DNA of 64,000 bases from Rhizoclosmatium globosum (GCA_002104985.1 MCGO01000075.1:62001-126000), one strand, 5' to 3'; counted from the stretch's first letter, positions 11,497 through 25,400 are shown. Translations and numbers: made by a program. Notes: generated by a model not told the origin, from the letters alone.

Positions 11497-12798
11497 TTAC
11501 AAATTTTGAGGGAATCCATGTAAATGAAGGAGGGCTATTGTCTGTTGGCATGGTAAGTTGGTATGTGCTCGAATCCGGTCAATCAGAAAAACAAACACAT
11601 TTACCTCGGCCTGGTGCGTATCCGACGAAACCATAACCAATATATTTTGTTTGAGTTGAATAAGACGGGGAAAGTGGGACGATAAGGATTGGGGTTCCTG
11701 ATGAACTCTTAGAAACGTCTGTCGAAACAACACTCTCACTCACCATCAAGTAGAAAAGCAACTCATCGATAAGTATTGTTGCCTCGCGGGTTTCAAGGCC
11801 CGGAATACGATGAAATGTAGACGGAACATGGGCAGGAACTGGACCAAATGGTTTCACTCGTTTATCGCGCAACTCGTTCAAGATTCTAAGAGCCTGTAAT
11901 TCTGAGTTAGCTTTGAACGTTGAAGTTAGTGAAATGAAGAATCTATTCACCTCGTGCTTTTCTGGTTCGGTCTCACATTTATCTACCAGCTTGATCTTCA
12001 CTTCCAATACTTTCCGTACATTTTCCATCGCCGGTTGGTGCTGATTGTCCTGGAAAAGGCTCTTCAAGTAGGGATATTAGTGGTAATGCAAACTTTAGAG
12101 ATCCTTACATCAGCTTGCATCACAAGGCTGGCAAATTGATCGATCAGGTCAGACGATTCACTTAAACTTGGCACTTTGCTCAAGGATGACTTTGTGATTT
12201 CGATGTCTTGTTGCATAAGGAGCAACCCAGCCGAAGAAGATACCTCATCAGTCTCGAAATCGGAGGTATCCGAGAAGTTCAAGAGTTCGTCCCATACGAT
12301 ATCATCAGAAGCAACGTATTCACTCTGTTGTGGATTGTGTGGATCTTGTTGATTTTGAGGTTCCGCGGCAGGAGTGATGGTGATGGTGTGGTGATGGGTA
12401 CAATTGACTTGCTCGGCTGCCGTGAGAGCACTTGCCTCAAATAAATCCCGTTGTTTTATCATGGCAGTCAGAGACATATTCTCGGCTTGGAGCTCTGCCA
12501 AGTGTTGTTGTTCGTATTCGTTGCAGGGTCCTTCTTCGGGACTTTCCGCTTCACCAATCGTGCAAGACTTTGAACACGTTGTCAGCTCTGCATATCGTCG
12601 TTCGAGGTCCTGTATTGAACACTGTAAGCTTCCAAGATCCACTCAACAACCCTTTTGGATCCAATTTACCCTGTGAAGCTGGTTCCGCTTTTCGCGATAT
12701 CGCTTCTGGGCTTCTCGGTTTTGTTTTTGGCGTCGAGGAGACGGCCCTGTTTTGGTGAGTGGGTCTTTGCTTGATGAAGCTGGTTGTTTTGGAGGCAT
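11497..12798 (-). CDS. bZIP-family protein, array member 1
   Basis: Five exons (12798-12670, 12609-12109, 12061-11951, 11893-11744, 11697-11497), 363 aa. Exon 1 carries the basic region QNREAQKRYREKR, a fungal AP-1/Yap-like NxxAQ type. Exon 2 starts the zipper (DLERRYAEL) with two Cys-bearing stretches, then an acidic Ser-rich linker. The first helical repeat starts at KVPSLSESSDLIDQF and runs across two introns through KIKLVDKCE...ALRILNELRDKR. The second runs from FHRIPGLETREA to LIQLKQNILVMVSSD. It is a tandem paralogue of the gene at 14249-15519, with identical exon sizes for exons 1, 3 and 4 (129, 111, 150 nt). DNA targets unknown. Confidence 0.85.
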
Positions 12799-14248
12799 AG
12801 TTCAAAGCTTGCTTTCCATCCGACCGATTTGTGTTATCGCCTTTCATTATTCCACAAAATTCCATAGTTATTTTAGTACTGGCAATTTACATAGTCGTGA
12901 CGGGAATCCATATTGTCGTGTCTGATAGGCTACGAAAGCTTTCAGCTTTAATCGTGTGTAGAAAACTATGTTGAGGAGTCTGCGAAATGATTCGGGCAAA
13001 TCTGGTCTGTCGAAAATGGATTATGAATATCAAATGGAAATGTCTCGTATCTTACTATGACTGCATAATAGATTTTTGACGATACATTTGTCCGTTGAAT
13101 AAGTGAAAGGTTGAGTAGAAACAACCACAGTGATGTCTTCAGTACGTATCCGTGAATCACGAAAATTCGCTCAGTGACGGTTTTAAGTAAAAGACTGAGG
13201 ATGTATTGTGTAAGACATATGATTCGGAATTTCGGCTTTGAGTGTTTTCATACGTAAGGCACGGCTAAGGTGACGCCATACTGAGCAAGATAGATTAAAC
13301 AGACTGGCTGATTGAAAGGACTTTCGTCGTCAAAGAGGTTTGTCCCTAATGTTCGCCTTCCTTTGGTCACTACTTTGAATTATATCGTCGCTGAACAGAT
13401 CAAATCAAACTAGAGTTTATCTAATTAATCTAAATCGAGAAATGAGACCAATTGTGTTGACGTACTGCTGCTGGCCTGCGAGTAACTGATTGGTTGTCCC
13501 CATTAACCAAAGTAGTATGGGACGAGACACATCACGGCCCAACTTTCATCCATCGTGCCTCCCTTGTATCCACTTCGTCTTGAAATGAGGGAAGATCTCT
13601 CTGCGGGCTCCTCTGTTTTAACCTCTTGACTTGATAGCATCTCAAACGATAAAAAATCCACCTCAAACTCGTCGACTCGAAATATCCATCTATATTATGA
13701 TAAGAAACGACTTTCAACCCCATTGAATCTTTCCAAGGTTTTCGATTAGGGTCAATGGTAGCCGACGGATTGATATTTGATCTTTAACTGCGAGGGCAGC
13801 AACGAACAGTATCTGTAGATATCAAAAATATAGTCGTGTGATTGATGTGTATTTAGATGGTCCAGTAATAATAGCCGAAAGGACACTTGGTATATTTTGA
13901 GGTACGCACATTCCGATTGTTCCAGAAATTTATGCAGTGAGAACTGCAACTTTGGAGTTCCATCCAGTAAATATTTCATGGACGGCTGGTGAATGATCCA
14001 AAGCCCCTCAGGAGTCAGTTACTGGCTGCCTGTCACACTGAAAGAAACGGGGTTTCCTCGCCTCGTAGACTTATATATAGGGCTTTAATTAAACACAGGA
14101 GGAGAGAATGAAGGAGGTGTTTGGTGACACACCCCTCAATGTCGTATATATAATTATCCTGTTGTGTATGAAACAAATATACATTTATTTTAAATATTTA
14201 GCCGAAATATTTATAAATCGTGAGGAAATCCATGCAAATGAAGAAGAG
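12799..14248. other. 1.4-kb interval without a supported gene
   Basis: Minus-strand ORFs of 75 aa (13979-13752) and 63 aa (13723-13532) lie here. They have no recognisable motif, and I could not join them to a longer frame with good splice sites. They could be exons of a degenerated gene. The interval should also hold the promoter of the array member ending at 14249 and the upstream region of the one starting at 12798. Confidence 0.4.
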
Positions 14249-15519
14249 CTAGTGCCTGAAACGTTGTTGAGCATGGTCCATTAAACACATCAACGTTACC
14301 TTTTCCTTATGTGTATCTGACGACACCATATCCATAATTTTTCGCTTTAGTTGCACTAGATTAGAAACCTCGGATACAGATTCCGGCTCCTGTCGAGAAG
14401 TCAAAGGAAGCCCTATAACAAATAAATCCAGCCTCACCAACAAATGGACAATGATTTCATCAAGCAGTTTTGTAGCTTCCCGCGTTTCAAGCCCTGGAAT
14501 ATGATTAAATGTTGTTGGAAGATCTTTGGGCACAGGAACGATCGGCTTCACTCGCTTATCGCGCAATTCATTCACGATTCTCAAAGTCTGCAATTGTAAA
14601 TGATCGGTTTAAATTGTGTTCAGTGAAGCCAAATAATAAATGAATCCAACCTCGTTCTTTTCCACTTCCGTAATGCATTGATCCACCAAAGTGATTTTCA
14701 TGTCTACGACCTTTCGCACATTTTCCATCGCCTTTTGATGCTGGTTTGTTCGGAAAAGGTCCTTTTAAACCGGATTTCAGTTTGACTTTGGAAATTGGGA
14801 GGAGGAAAGTGAAGTTACATCAGCGCTCAAGACAAGATTCGTGAATTGATCTATCAAGTCCGAGCATTCTCGCAGACTAGGTACTTTTCCCAAGTCTAGT
14901 TTTGTTGCTTCGACGTCTTTCTGCATCGTTTTCTTGTTTAAAGCATCGTCTTCAGGATCCAGATTAGAGGAGTCCGAGAAGTTCAAGAGATCCTCCCAAA
15001 CTATTTCATCTGAAACAACGTCTTCTATTTCATGTGCTTCATGTGGATGATGTTGCTTCTGAGGCTCCGCGGCAGGTGGGACGTTGAAGGGGAGATGGTG
15101 AAGTTTGTGATGCACTTCCTCTGCCGCCGCCCACGCATTGGCTTCAAATAAATCACTCTGCTGAAGCATCGCAGCAAGCGTCATATTTTCGACTTGGAGT
15201 TGAGTCAACTGGTGACTCTGTATCTCAACCTCGTCTATACCACCACAATCGAAGCATGTCCCAGTGCCATCGTATCCCACTTCAGCAATCCCACAAGAAT
15301 TCGATGAATTCGTGAGCTCAGCGTATCGCCGTTCGAGGTCCTGTTTAGACACTGAGAAACAAACACCCACTCAAATCCTTTTTAGTTTACATGGTAGAGC
15401 CGGTTCCTCTTTTCTCGATATCGTTTCTGTGCTTCTCGATTTTGTCTTTGGCGTCGAGGCGATGGTCCGGTTTTGTTTAGAGAGGCTTTGCTCAATGACG
15501 GCTTTTGCTTTGGTGGCAT
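14249..15519 (-). CDS. bZIP-family protein, array member 2
   Basis: Five exons (15519-15391, 15340-14819, 14761-14651, 14587-14438, 14389-14249), 350 aa. Basic region RQNREAQKRYREKRNRL, zipper from DLERRYAELTNSSNSC, acidic linker, then the two helical repeats (KVPSLRECSDLIDQF ... KITLVDQCITEVEK ... TLRIVNELRDKR; FNHIPGLETREA ... LVQLKRKIMDMVSSD). Same exon plan as the neighbour at 11497-12798. The intron before the last exon (14437-14390, 48 nt) is a multiple of three, so retention would not break the frame. Nuclear DNA-binding function is inferred from the bZIP only. Confidence 0.85.
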
Positions 15520-16354
15520 GATTTGTGGTACATTCGAGCAAAGGATGTTCTGGCATAGAAGTCCGATGGTTTTACAAATGCTTGTCGCGAATCTCGATAG
15601 ATATAGCCGATTGTCGAGATATTGCAAAGATTGATGCCAATAGTGCAATAGATTCCGACAAGGGTTAATGCAAGCGAAATGCGAAGGATATGATATTAGC
15701 AGCCACGAGCAGCATATCAGCTATATTCTATTATGACTCGAAATGAACGTCAGCCTCAAAGTTTAATGAAATGAAGGGAATAAAGTCACCTTGTTTTTCG
15801 ATGTTAACTGATACTAAATGACTACGTCAGCATCCTCACTGGAGTCATCATTTCGTTCAAACAATTTGAACCAAACCGCGTCTGATTCTAATATAAGGCC
15901 CGTGACAGGCCGTCCAAACTTTGGTTAACCAAATCCCAGATCCAAATACAATATACGGACCGCTATTGCCAGTTTACAGGCGTTCAGTACCATTTTTGAA
16001 AGTATTTGAACGAGCTAGTTGAGCTTTGGGTGGCGAGATTGTCAGGGCCTTGTTTGAAGCTGGTGATGATGCCTTTAGACTGACTGTCATATGCCACACC
16101 CATCAGTGTCGCAGCTCGATTGAACTAGACGTCAACAGAATACTCGTTAGGTGAGATAAATTGGCTGGAGGTAACCTTTTTCAGTGTTACAGTTAGTAGA
16201 GTGTTATAATTAACCAACACTGCTTTACCATGTTTAAGGAAACACACAACATAATTCTCACCGCATTTTGCTTCATACATTCGATCAAGTATTAGAATGA
16301 TGCCGTAGTCACATTTGCTTTACGGTTGTAAACCTTTTTTTTAACGTTTTTATT
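15520..16354. other. Intergenic, 0.8 kb
   Basis: AT-rich; no ORF worth reporting and no RNA gene seen. Presumed promoter of the gene starting at 15519. Confidence 0.5.
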
Positions 16355-17600
16355 TCAAGAAGAAGACCCCACTTCAATTCTGTTCAAAGCGTGTACTACC
16401 TGGGATATTTCGTCCTTCCAGTTTTTTCGATAACGATCTATAATGAACTCCATTGTGATTCGGTCTTGTGAAGAACACAGGAGAAGGATTCTGATTTGAA
16501 GACCCAAACTATGCAAAAGACGAAGACGAAATATATCGTTATTGAGCCATTTGTGGGTTTCCAAGAAGTCCTACGTGCGAAGTCAATTTAATGTTCGCTG
16601 TCACTCAAAAACGATGGGTGTATATACCTTGATTTCACGAAAGTAGGTTTGCACAAGACCCAAATCATTTTGTAACGATGAAAGAAGTTTGATCTCACTT
16701 TCTAATTTTGCGTCGATGTGAGAATCAGCTGGTGCCAATTTTGGCTGGTTTTGGGTTGCCGAGTATGTAGACAAAAGGTTATTTGCAACGATTATCTGAA
16801 GTTAACACAATGAGAAGCCAGCCATAAATTCATATCAATTAACCATAGAGTTACAATGCTCCCCAAACAAGTAGTCCGATATTAGACTCAAGGCTGCAGG
16901 GCGATCCAAGTTGTCATCACATCTTGAAAGGATCTGAAGCCTCTGAATCATCATTCGAATCCAAAGCCTGCATATATAATTATTCGCGGGTGCCGAGCTA
17001 TCCTGGTACCCCGTCTGAGTTTGATTGAAAACTTGTATGAGTGTTTCACAAAACTCATTAACCAACTCAGACTGAGATGCGAGGCTTTGAAGTTCTAGCA
17101 GAGAAAATTGAAGAGTTTTTGCATTTGACCGTGGATAGGATTCATCTGTGGTGTGGTAAGAGGGGTTTGGAACAGACATGCTGTTCCAAAGAGGATGATA
17201 AGCAGGACCCGGTTCGCTTTGAGGATAATAATTCCAATAAGGATTCTGATAATACGGGTATAAATATGGATGATGGCCGTATGACGGATAAGTGTGTTGA
17301 TTTGCCCAAAGTGTGGTATTTTCATCCTCCAATTGTTTGATACGTTCTAACAACTCCAGTTCTCGTGGTGTTGGAGTAGAAGCGGCTGCAGATTTCATTT
17401 CTGCTATAATAGATTCGAGCTCGCGGACTCTGGCCTCCTTTCTGGGTATGGGATGAGTTACAGTTTGGTATCTCAAGATCTAACCTCTGCCGGTACAACC
17501 GCTGTGCCCGTCGATTCTGTTCAGCTCTATTTGCAGCCTTATCGCGGTTTTTTGTGCCTTCCTTGCTGTTGGCTGAGAAGTGGTTTTGCTTTGGTGTCAT
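16355..17600 (-). CDS. bZIP-family protein, array member 3
   Basis: Four exons (17600-17485, 17441-16844, 16795-16628, 16570-16355), 365 aa. Basic region EQNRRAQRLYRQR is split from KEARVRELE by intron 1. The zipper continues as ELELLERIKQLEDENTTL. A Tyr/Pro-rich middle follows (YPSYGHHPYLYPYY). Helical repeat 1: LELQSLASQSELVNEF ... QRLQILSRCDDNLDR. Repeat 2: LLSSLQNDLGLVQTYF ... IRILLLCSSQDRITMEF and DRYRKNW. Exon 1 (116 nt) and exon 4 (216 nt) are the same length as in the next gene. Intact from ATG to TGA. Confidence 0.87.
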
Positions 17601-17987
17601 TGGAGATCGATGAACCGTTTTCCCAACTTTCTGTCAACTATTCATTGTAGTTCTCGTAAACGTTTAAAGAAACACAAACTGTAATTATTTTCCGCAGATG
17701 TATGCAGGTCGCAATCGATGGGTGGCTCGAAATTGAACTTGAATGATACCTAAATACAGTCTGAGCTCAGCTCGCTTACTTCACGATAAAAAATTATTAA
17801 AATAACAAGAAGCTTGTGGCTCACGAATATTAAGGTTATGCAATGTGTCGTTCGATGATGATTACTGTTGAGTTTCTAATGATTCTTTTGACGTCAATTA
17901 ATTGCTTACTTTCCGATTCTTATTACCTCTTAGGTATTCTTTAATCTGTTTCCGCAATAAATAAAGAAGAAAATCTGGAAACTTGAA
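17601..17987. other. Intergenic
   Basis: AT-rich spacer between array members 3 and 4; no gene seen. Confidence 0.5.
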
Positions 17988-19209
17988 CTAAGACAATGGA
18001 CCAACGTTAAGTCCAGTAAATATATGGGATAGCTTGGAAATATTATCATTCCAACACTTCCTATAACAATCTATCATTATCTCCAACGCTATTCGGTCAT
18101 CCGGAGAACAGATGAGAGACACTTTAATTTGTAGGCTTGTCAGAGACAGGATTTGCTGATGCAGTATTTCAGCATCGAGCTTTTTGCCAGTGTTTAAGAA
18201 ATCCTAGCGCGATAATATCAGAGTTCCAGCATCATTCAAAGAAAGGTAAACCTTGGTTGCATGAAAGAACGTTCGCACAAGACCCATATCATTTTGTAAT
18301 GATGAAAGCTGTTTATATTCATTTTCTAATTGCACGTCACTATCATTGATGGTGGTTTCTGAATTTAATTGTGGCTGGTTATATTTTGCCTCGCCCTCAG
18401 ACACAAGATCATCTGCAACCATAATCAATACAAAGTAGGAGATGACACCAAATCTAAAATCTACAACCATGCACTCTCGATGCTCGCCAAATATGTAATC
18501 GGATATTGCTCTTAAAGCCGCTGGGCGATCCAAGCAGTCATCACATTTCGAGAGAATTCGAAACCGTTGCGCCAACACCTGAATCCAAAGCGCTTTCACT
18601 TCATTAACAGGCGTGGGCCCATCTGTCCGCCCTGGTGATGTTTGATTGAAGAAGTGGGTGAGTGTTCCGCAAAACTCATTCACCAGTTCGGAGTGTGATT
18701 TGAGGCTTTGAAGTCCCAGCAAAGTAGTCTCAAGAGTATTTGAATTTGAGACAGGGTATGATGTATCACGATTGTGGTAGTAAAGGTTTGGAAGAGGTAT
18801 GGAAGGATAAACAGGGGCTGGCCCACTTTGAGGATAAAAATTCCAATACGCATTCTGATAAAACGGGTATGTATATGGATGATAGCCATATGAGGGATAC
18901 GTGTGTTGATTAGCTCGGAGCATGGTATTTTCGTCCTCAAGATGTTTGATACGTTCAAGCAACTCTAGCTCTCGTGGTGTAGGAGTGGTAGCAGTTGCAC
19001 TAGTTCTTTCAGCAACAATAGTTTCGAGCTCGCGGACTCTGGCCTCCTTTCTGGGTGTGGGATGAGACATACTTTGGTATCTCAAGAACTAACCTCTGTC
19101 GGTACAATCGCTGTGCCCTTCGATTCCGTTCTCCTCTGATTGCAGCTCTTTCGGACTCTTTCGTATCTTGACTGTTTTCGGCCGAGGAGTCGTGTGGTTT
19201 GGGTGTCGT
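17988..19209 (-). pseudogene. bZIP-family gene, array member 4, with lost start codon and decayed splice sites
   Basis: Same plan as member 3: exon 1 19209-19094 (116 nt, ERNRRAQRLYRQR), exon 2 19050-18468, exon 3 to 18252, exon 4 18203-17988 (216 nt). The position equivalent to member 3's ATG reads ACG, with an in-frame TGA 9 nt upstream, and no other ATG precedes the basic region. Intron 2 has a weak donor (GTTGTAG) and its acceptor AG has become TTG, although read-through stays open (VVDFRFGVISYF). The rest of the frame is undamaged. It could be a young pseudogene or could use a non-AUG start; the sequence cannot decide. Closest relative: the gene fragment at 3-609. Confidence 0.75.
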
Positions 19210-19463
19210 GGGAGATCAATGTGCCTTTTTTACCGACTTTTCAACGACGATCTTTTCGTTTATCTCATTCATCCAGTTACCACTCGACTAACAATACAAT
19301 GCAACACCAATAGATTTCCTAATAAGAAACCTCAATATTCGGTCAAAAAGTTCGGCGATGGTGGGCGGGTCCAAATCGAAACGAAAAGTTCCATCAGCCA
19401 AACGCGCGTTTTTCGTGATTCGAGTCTATTCTCATTGGATAACAATGGCATGAAGACAATTGT
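19210..19463. other. Intergenic
   Basis: Spacer between array member 4 and the last exon of member 5; nothing recognised. Confidence 0.4.
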
Positions 19464-22400
19464 TTATTCTACATCAAGCTGATCCAATGTGTTCACAAGT
19501 TGGGCGACATCACCACTTTCGATTTGAGTACAATCCGTGATTCGTTCCATTTCAATACGATCGCACGGGGAACACATGAGAAGTGCCTGTATTTGTAAAC
19601 TCGCGAGCACTATTCTACGTTCACGAATTTCGACTGCACTCAACTTTTTGAAATTAGATAGTAATTCCTGTTACGACGGAGAAGTCTTCTCCGAGTGATC
19701 TGTCGACAGGTTAGTCCGCACCCACTCCCTCACCATTCCACTACAGAACCGACTAACTTACCCAAGCAGGAGGTACGTAGTTGGAAGTGTGATAAGCGAC
19801 ATCAAGGTGAGCGTGTCGGGGTTGCGTGGAGATTCCGGACCGGGACTGAACGGAATCCGCTTCTGACCACTCCTGTCCGTCTGTGGATTGCACACGTGAT
19901 CCCGTTCTTTGCTTTTTCACAACAAACACTTCCAGTGCCTGCCACACAAGTCGCCCGTCCTAACACAACTACGCCGTTAATGACTGGGTCAAGCAAGTCT
20001 ACTGTAAACACTACCGACGTCCACCGCCCCAAGCCTGTGGATGCTTTCGCTCCACACATGGTGTCCACGTCGCTTGATGAGAACGAGGCCTACATCAGGC
20101 AGCTCTACCTGTCTCTCGTCAATCCCGACCTCCAATCCACGCTTGTGCTCGCTTCCTACGAAATCTTCGCTCCCACAACCGCTCCCAAACCTATTATGGT
20201 GAAAAAGACGGTCACCTCCGAGAATGGTGGGCAGCCTTACGAAGTAACCGTGGAGAGCGACAAGCCGTCGGATCTGGCTGTTTTCCAGACGAATCAACTC
20301 AATCACAACGCATTAGTTGATGCTGCTCTGAAACACCAAAAGGAAGTCGATGACATCAACAACAAGCGAAAGGAACAACATCGCAAGTTTATTGATGGTC
20401 AAGCCGCTGCCCTCCGTGACTACTCCCAGCAGTTCTCTTCCATCAAGTGGAAAGAGATCCAGGAGGACCCAACATTCAAGGCCAACCCAACTCTTTTGAA
20501 TGCATTCGCTGCTGCGCGATCTGTTTTCCAACAAGACGACCGGGTTGGGGTGAGTGACTATTTTACGTCTTCCCCTTTTGCCTTATCCATTTCAAATTCG
20601 ACTTTGTAATGATGACTAATCGACTTTTCATCACACAGATGAACTTCACCACGTTCTTGAACAACCTCATGCAGTCTGGACTGTCGAAGGAGCATCGGAA
20701 CAGTTTGGAGAAGTGGGAAGCTTTCGTCGAGAAGCTCAAGAAGTCTTCCCAAGGTCTACAGCAAATCAAGGCTGTTTTCCAGCATTTCCAGTTCAATGAC
20801 ACTGATGCGGAAAAGGCTGCCGATATCTTCTCTCTTGTCCTCACTCTGGCCCTTGTCCACAAGAACATGCCAGATCCAAGTTCGGTCCTTGGAAGCCGCT
20901 TCATTGGAATCCGACTTGATATCGAGAAAGACGGTTACAAGTTGTTTCCAAATATGGAAGCTCTTATCACCAAGTTGACAAGCACTTTGACCAATGCTCG
21001 CAACCTTTCTGACCCATCTGACAAGTCTGACAAGAATATCAGAGCAAATGCTGTAAGTCATCATCATTATCTCCAACTATTGGTTTTGATAAATTACTAA
21101 CATCAAGCCATAGGGGAGAACCGAATCTTCACCAACGGTGTCAAAGTTCAAGGAGCTTGAGACTTGGCTTTCTAACAACGGATACAAAGCCAATCTCAAC
21201 AATACGTGTCGCCTCCATCAATCAACCAGAGGTCCAACACATCTCCTTCGCCATTGTCGTTTTGCTGCCAGTCTGATTGAGAAAGGAGAGGCTGTTGATC
21301 TGACCCAACGCTTAGAGAAATCTAAGACCACCCAGTCTTCCCCTACCTCAAACTTTGGTCCTTCTTCAAGTTCCCAAGACCGTGACAGAAGAAAAACTGA
21401 CAAGCGCCACCGTTCTGCTCGCGACGCTTCTGACTCTGACCGAAACAACCGTCGCAAGAAGCGTGCAAATGCTGCTGACACTGAGTATGAAACAGACTAC
21501 TACTCCGACAGTGCCAGTGATGACGAGAAAGACGTCAAGATTGACAAGAAGGCTCTCAGATTGATTCTGAAGGTGAGTGAAAATGCCGATTTGGTCGATT
21601 CCCCCCCCTCCGATTCTGATTTTGATATGCCTGCTCTTGCTGAATCCTCCAGTGACTCTGAGTCCATGGACGAATATGATTCCGACGATGGTTCTTACAC
21701 TTCATTGCCCAGACTTCAAAATCTAACAAGGACGTTGAGAAGCAAGTCCGTAAACTCGCGGGCAAGTAGAATCCAGAGAGGCTCAACGCTTCTTCAAGTC
21801 GATGAAGTTGACAAGTGGCACGATTTTAATGAGTTGTCAAAGCGGATTTTTGTTACACGTGGATTGAATGTTTTCAATAAACGTATCCGTTCTTTGATTG
21901 ATTCTGGTGCTTCCTTGATTATGACTCCCTGTTTAGAGCACTTTGTTCCTGGGACCTACCAGCCAGTTGAAGATGAATTTGTATATATGGCCAACGAAAA
22001 CAAGATCCCAATAGTCGGTACTGGTACCATCCGAATGTTCAGTAACCCTGAGAGACTGATTGAAGGCGCTCTTCATGTCCCTCAGCTTACAGACATGCTT
22101 GTGTCAATTTCCCACTTGTTACGTGACTCAAAAGATACCATTGAGTTCACTCAGAACAAGGTACGCTTGAAGCTCAATCAAACGCGTCAAGTCTTGGAAA
22201 TTGGAGCACGAGTCGGCGATCTTTACTACATTGACCTTGGTTATGACGAATCCAAATTTGCTGCACCTGCAAAGTCTATTCCTGCTCTGGATCGCAAAAC
22301 TTGGTTAGAATGGCACCAAGTCCTTGCCCACTGCAACGACCGTACTATGCGTCAAACATTGGACTCTGCAGGTATCACCTACAACTTTGAGCGAGACAAG

Positions 22401-25400
22401 AAAATCTGTCCTGCTTGTCCTGCCGTAGCACACAGGAAACGAACCACCCGTAAGCTTGATGGCCCATCAGACAGGCCAATTCACATGTTAAGCCACATAT
22501 ACGAAGACCTTTATCCTATTGGTTTTCGCACTATTCGTGGTTACAGGTATATAGCATTCATCCAATGCCGATACACCAAATATATGTGGATTCTACCACT
22601 CAAGTCAAAAGCAGAGTTTACCATCTGATTCACTCGTTTTCTGAACACTTTAGAGCTCAAGTATGGGTATCAGATTCTTGTAATTGGAGGCGACAGAGGT
22701 GAACTTGATACCAAGTGGATGGAAAATTGGTGCCTCTCCCATTCTGATGTTGAAGTGGAGCTCCGACTTGCACCAGCTTACACTCAAGAATTTAGTTTGG
22801 TCGAACGCCCTCTTGGAATCTACCGCGACAGAGCTGAATTGGAATTGCTTACATCCTTGTTCCCAAAGGATTTCTACTGCTTTGCAATTCAACTTGCAGT
22901 CTTTGTCATTAATTCACTCGTAACCGCTGCTCCTAAAAATGGAATTCGCGCGAAGTCACCGTATGAACGTATCACCAAGGTACAACCATACTACAATTAC
23001 TTCATTTCCATGGGTACGTTGGGATATACGCCAGTTGAAAAGAAACTACGGACCAAACGCGTTGGTAGAATGATCAAAGCAGAGCCCGTCGCCTTTCTTG
23101 CATACAAGTCGCGTACTATCATGATTGTTTGGAACTATCGCCTTCAAAAGCCAGTTGAAGTATTTCACGTTCGCTGGTGCCCCACCATCTTTCTTGGAAA
23201 GACCTTTGATCCAACAGTGGTAAACCCGTTTGTCAAGGCCCATGCTGATGCCATGCAGACATCAATGCCAGTGACTTCGGTTGAAGATGAAGTTTTCAAC
23301 TACTTCATTGACATACCAGATGATGGTTTCAAGGTACCTGAAGCACTTGTTGACTCCGAATCTGACACTCCAGAGTCTGGTTGGGACACCGATGCTACTA
23401 CACTTTCCAAGTCTGAGATGACGTATAAAGGGGACGTTGAGGCAGTTTCTTTGGAAGATGAAGGTGAATAGCTGTACACTATCATAATTCCTTCAAATTC
23501 TTATGTAACAATCATACAAATCTTTAGATGATACTATCATGACTGACGATGAGGCAAGTCTTGAGAAGCTATTCTCTAAAGTCCAGCCTGTTGGTGAATC
23601 TATGGCCCATGGTTAGTATTCCTCAATACGCCAAGCAAAATGTAACATTCTTTATGTTTTCCTATAGATTCTGCTGACAGTTCCAGCCCATTATTTTCGG
23701 GACCTTTAATCGATGGCCCTCGCCTTGCCAGAGAACGTGAGGATATTTCTCGTCTCCTCCAAGAGCCTGGTCGAAGCCTGCGAAAGCGACCACGTAGCCG
23801 CGAGTCTTCGAGTGAACCTCCACAAAAGCCACGTCGTCTCCGAGCAAAGGTTTCCAAGTCGTCTATTTCTCTTGGTACCAGTGATTTAGATGAATTCATA
23901 TCTTATATGCAACACATTTTCAAGGAAGGTCAAGTTCTTATGTCAGACTCAGATTCAGCATCTGACTCTGAAGCCTCAAGCTCTGGCACCAAACCTGCTA
24001 AGTCCAAAGATGAAGCAGAGCCAGCAACCCTATCTGATCCAGACTTTGAAGCTGCATTGAGCTGCCGCGCACTTGAAGCTATAACTACTGTGGTTCGTGC
24101 AAGTACTACATACATTAGGCTTCAACACCGAGTTGAACGTGCTGCCAAATCAACTGGCAAGAAATTCAGTAAACTCCGCCGCCGCGCCGAACATGCTCGT
24201 GTCGAAATGGATAGCCTTATGAGTTCCCAGATGGAAGAGTTGGAGAAAGAAAGATCTCGCATCAACGCTGCCCGCCGACCAGAACTTCACTTTGATTGGT
24301 CCAAGGCTGCTCCCTCTGATGTACCAACTGAACGTATTCATGTTTCCAATGCTCCACCTGTTCCTAAGTCAGTTCGTGAAGCTATGGAAGGATGCTTTGC
24401 TGCTTACTTTCAACGTGCAATGCTGTGTGAAATTGAGAGTCTAATGAACCGCGAAGTTTACACCACTTCTCTTTTGCCTGAAGGTCGCAAACCCATCAAA
24501 TCAAAGTGGGTTTACGCATACAAGACTGATCCTGAAGGATTCATCACTCGCTTTAAAGCTCGTCTTGTTGCAGTCGGCTGTGGTCAAACCCCTTATGATG
24601 ACTTTGACGAAACTCATTCGCCAACAGTCAAGATCAAGGCAATCCGTGTTCTCATCGCGTTAAGCGCCGCATTTAACCTCCACATTTCGCAACTTGATAT
24701 CAAGACTGCATTTTTGTATGGTGACTTGGACCATCCAAACGACATGCATCTTCCCCCAGGGTTCACTGAAAAAGACTCTGAAGGTAGACCTCTCTTTGCC
24801 GAGCTCAAGAAAGCACTTTATGGCCTTTGCCAAGCTGGACGCCAATGGTATAAGAGACTACGCGATTTCTTTGTGAAAATTGGTTTCCAACAGTTGAAAA
24901 CTGATTCCTGTGTCTTCATGAAGATTGATCCAACTACTGGTCAACTTGTCATCATTCTATTCTATGTTGATGATATCCTCATTGCTTGTAAGGACCAAGC
25001 TGTGATTGACCAAATCAAGGAGCTTATTAAGTCTGAGTTTGAGATTTCTGACCTTGGCCAAGCCAAATGGATTCTCAAGATCCAAGTTGAACGCACCAAA
25101 GCGGGAATATGGATAGGACAACCTCAATATGCTCATGCTCTGCTGAAAGAATACGATATTTGGGATCTGGACTCCAACAATTGGGCCGATACCCCAATGG
25201 CCACCACTTGGAATCATGACCCAAGTAGCCCTCCCATTTCTGCAGAAGGACAACGCAAATACTGTTCAATTATCGTGGACTTTATGGAATACAAACCTAA
25301 AGTTCGGAATGAACAAGCCCAGTCGGTAAGAACCGGAAGGTCGGGAAGGAAAGGGGAGATTGCCTGGTGATTTGACCACCATCATATCTTTGGTCAAATC

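Noticed and set aside
13532..13979. Two minus-strand ORFs as a gene
   Set aside because: No motif and no convincing splice junction between them; left as unassigned.
19695..19979. Gag start inside the left LTR
   Set aside because: The open frame extends upstream by chance; the ATG at 19980 just after the LTR is the conventional start.
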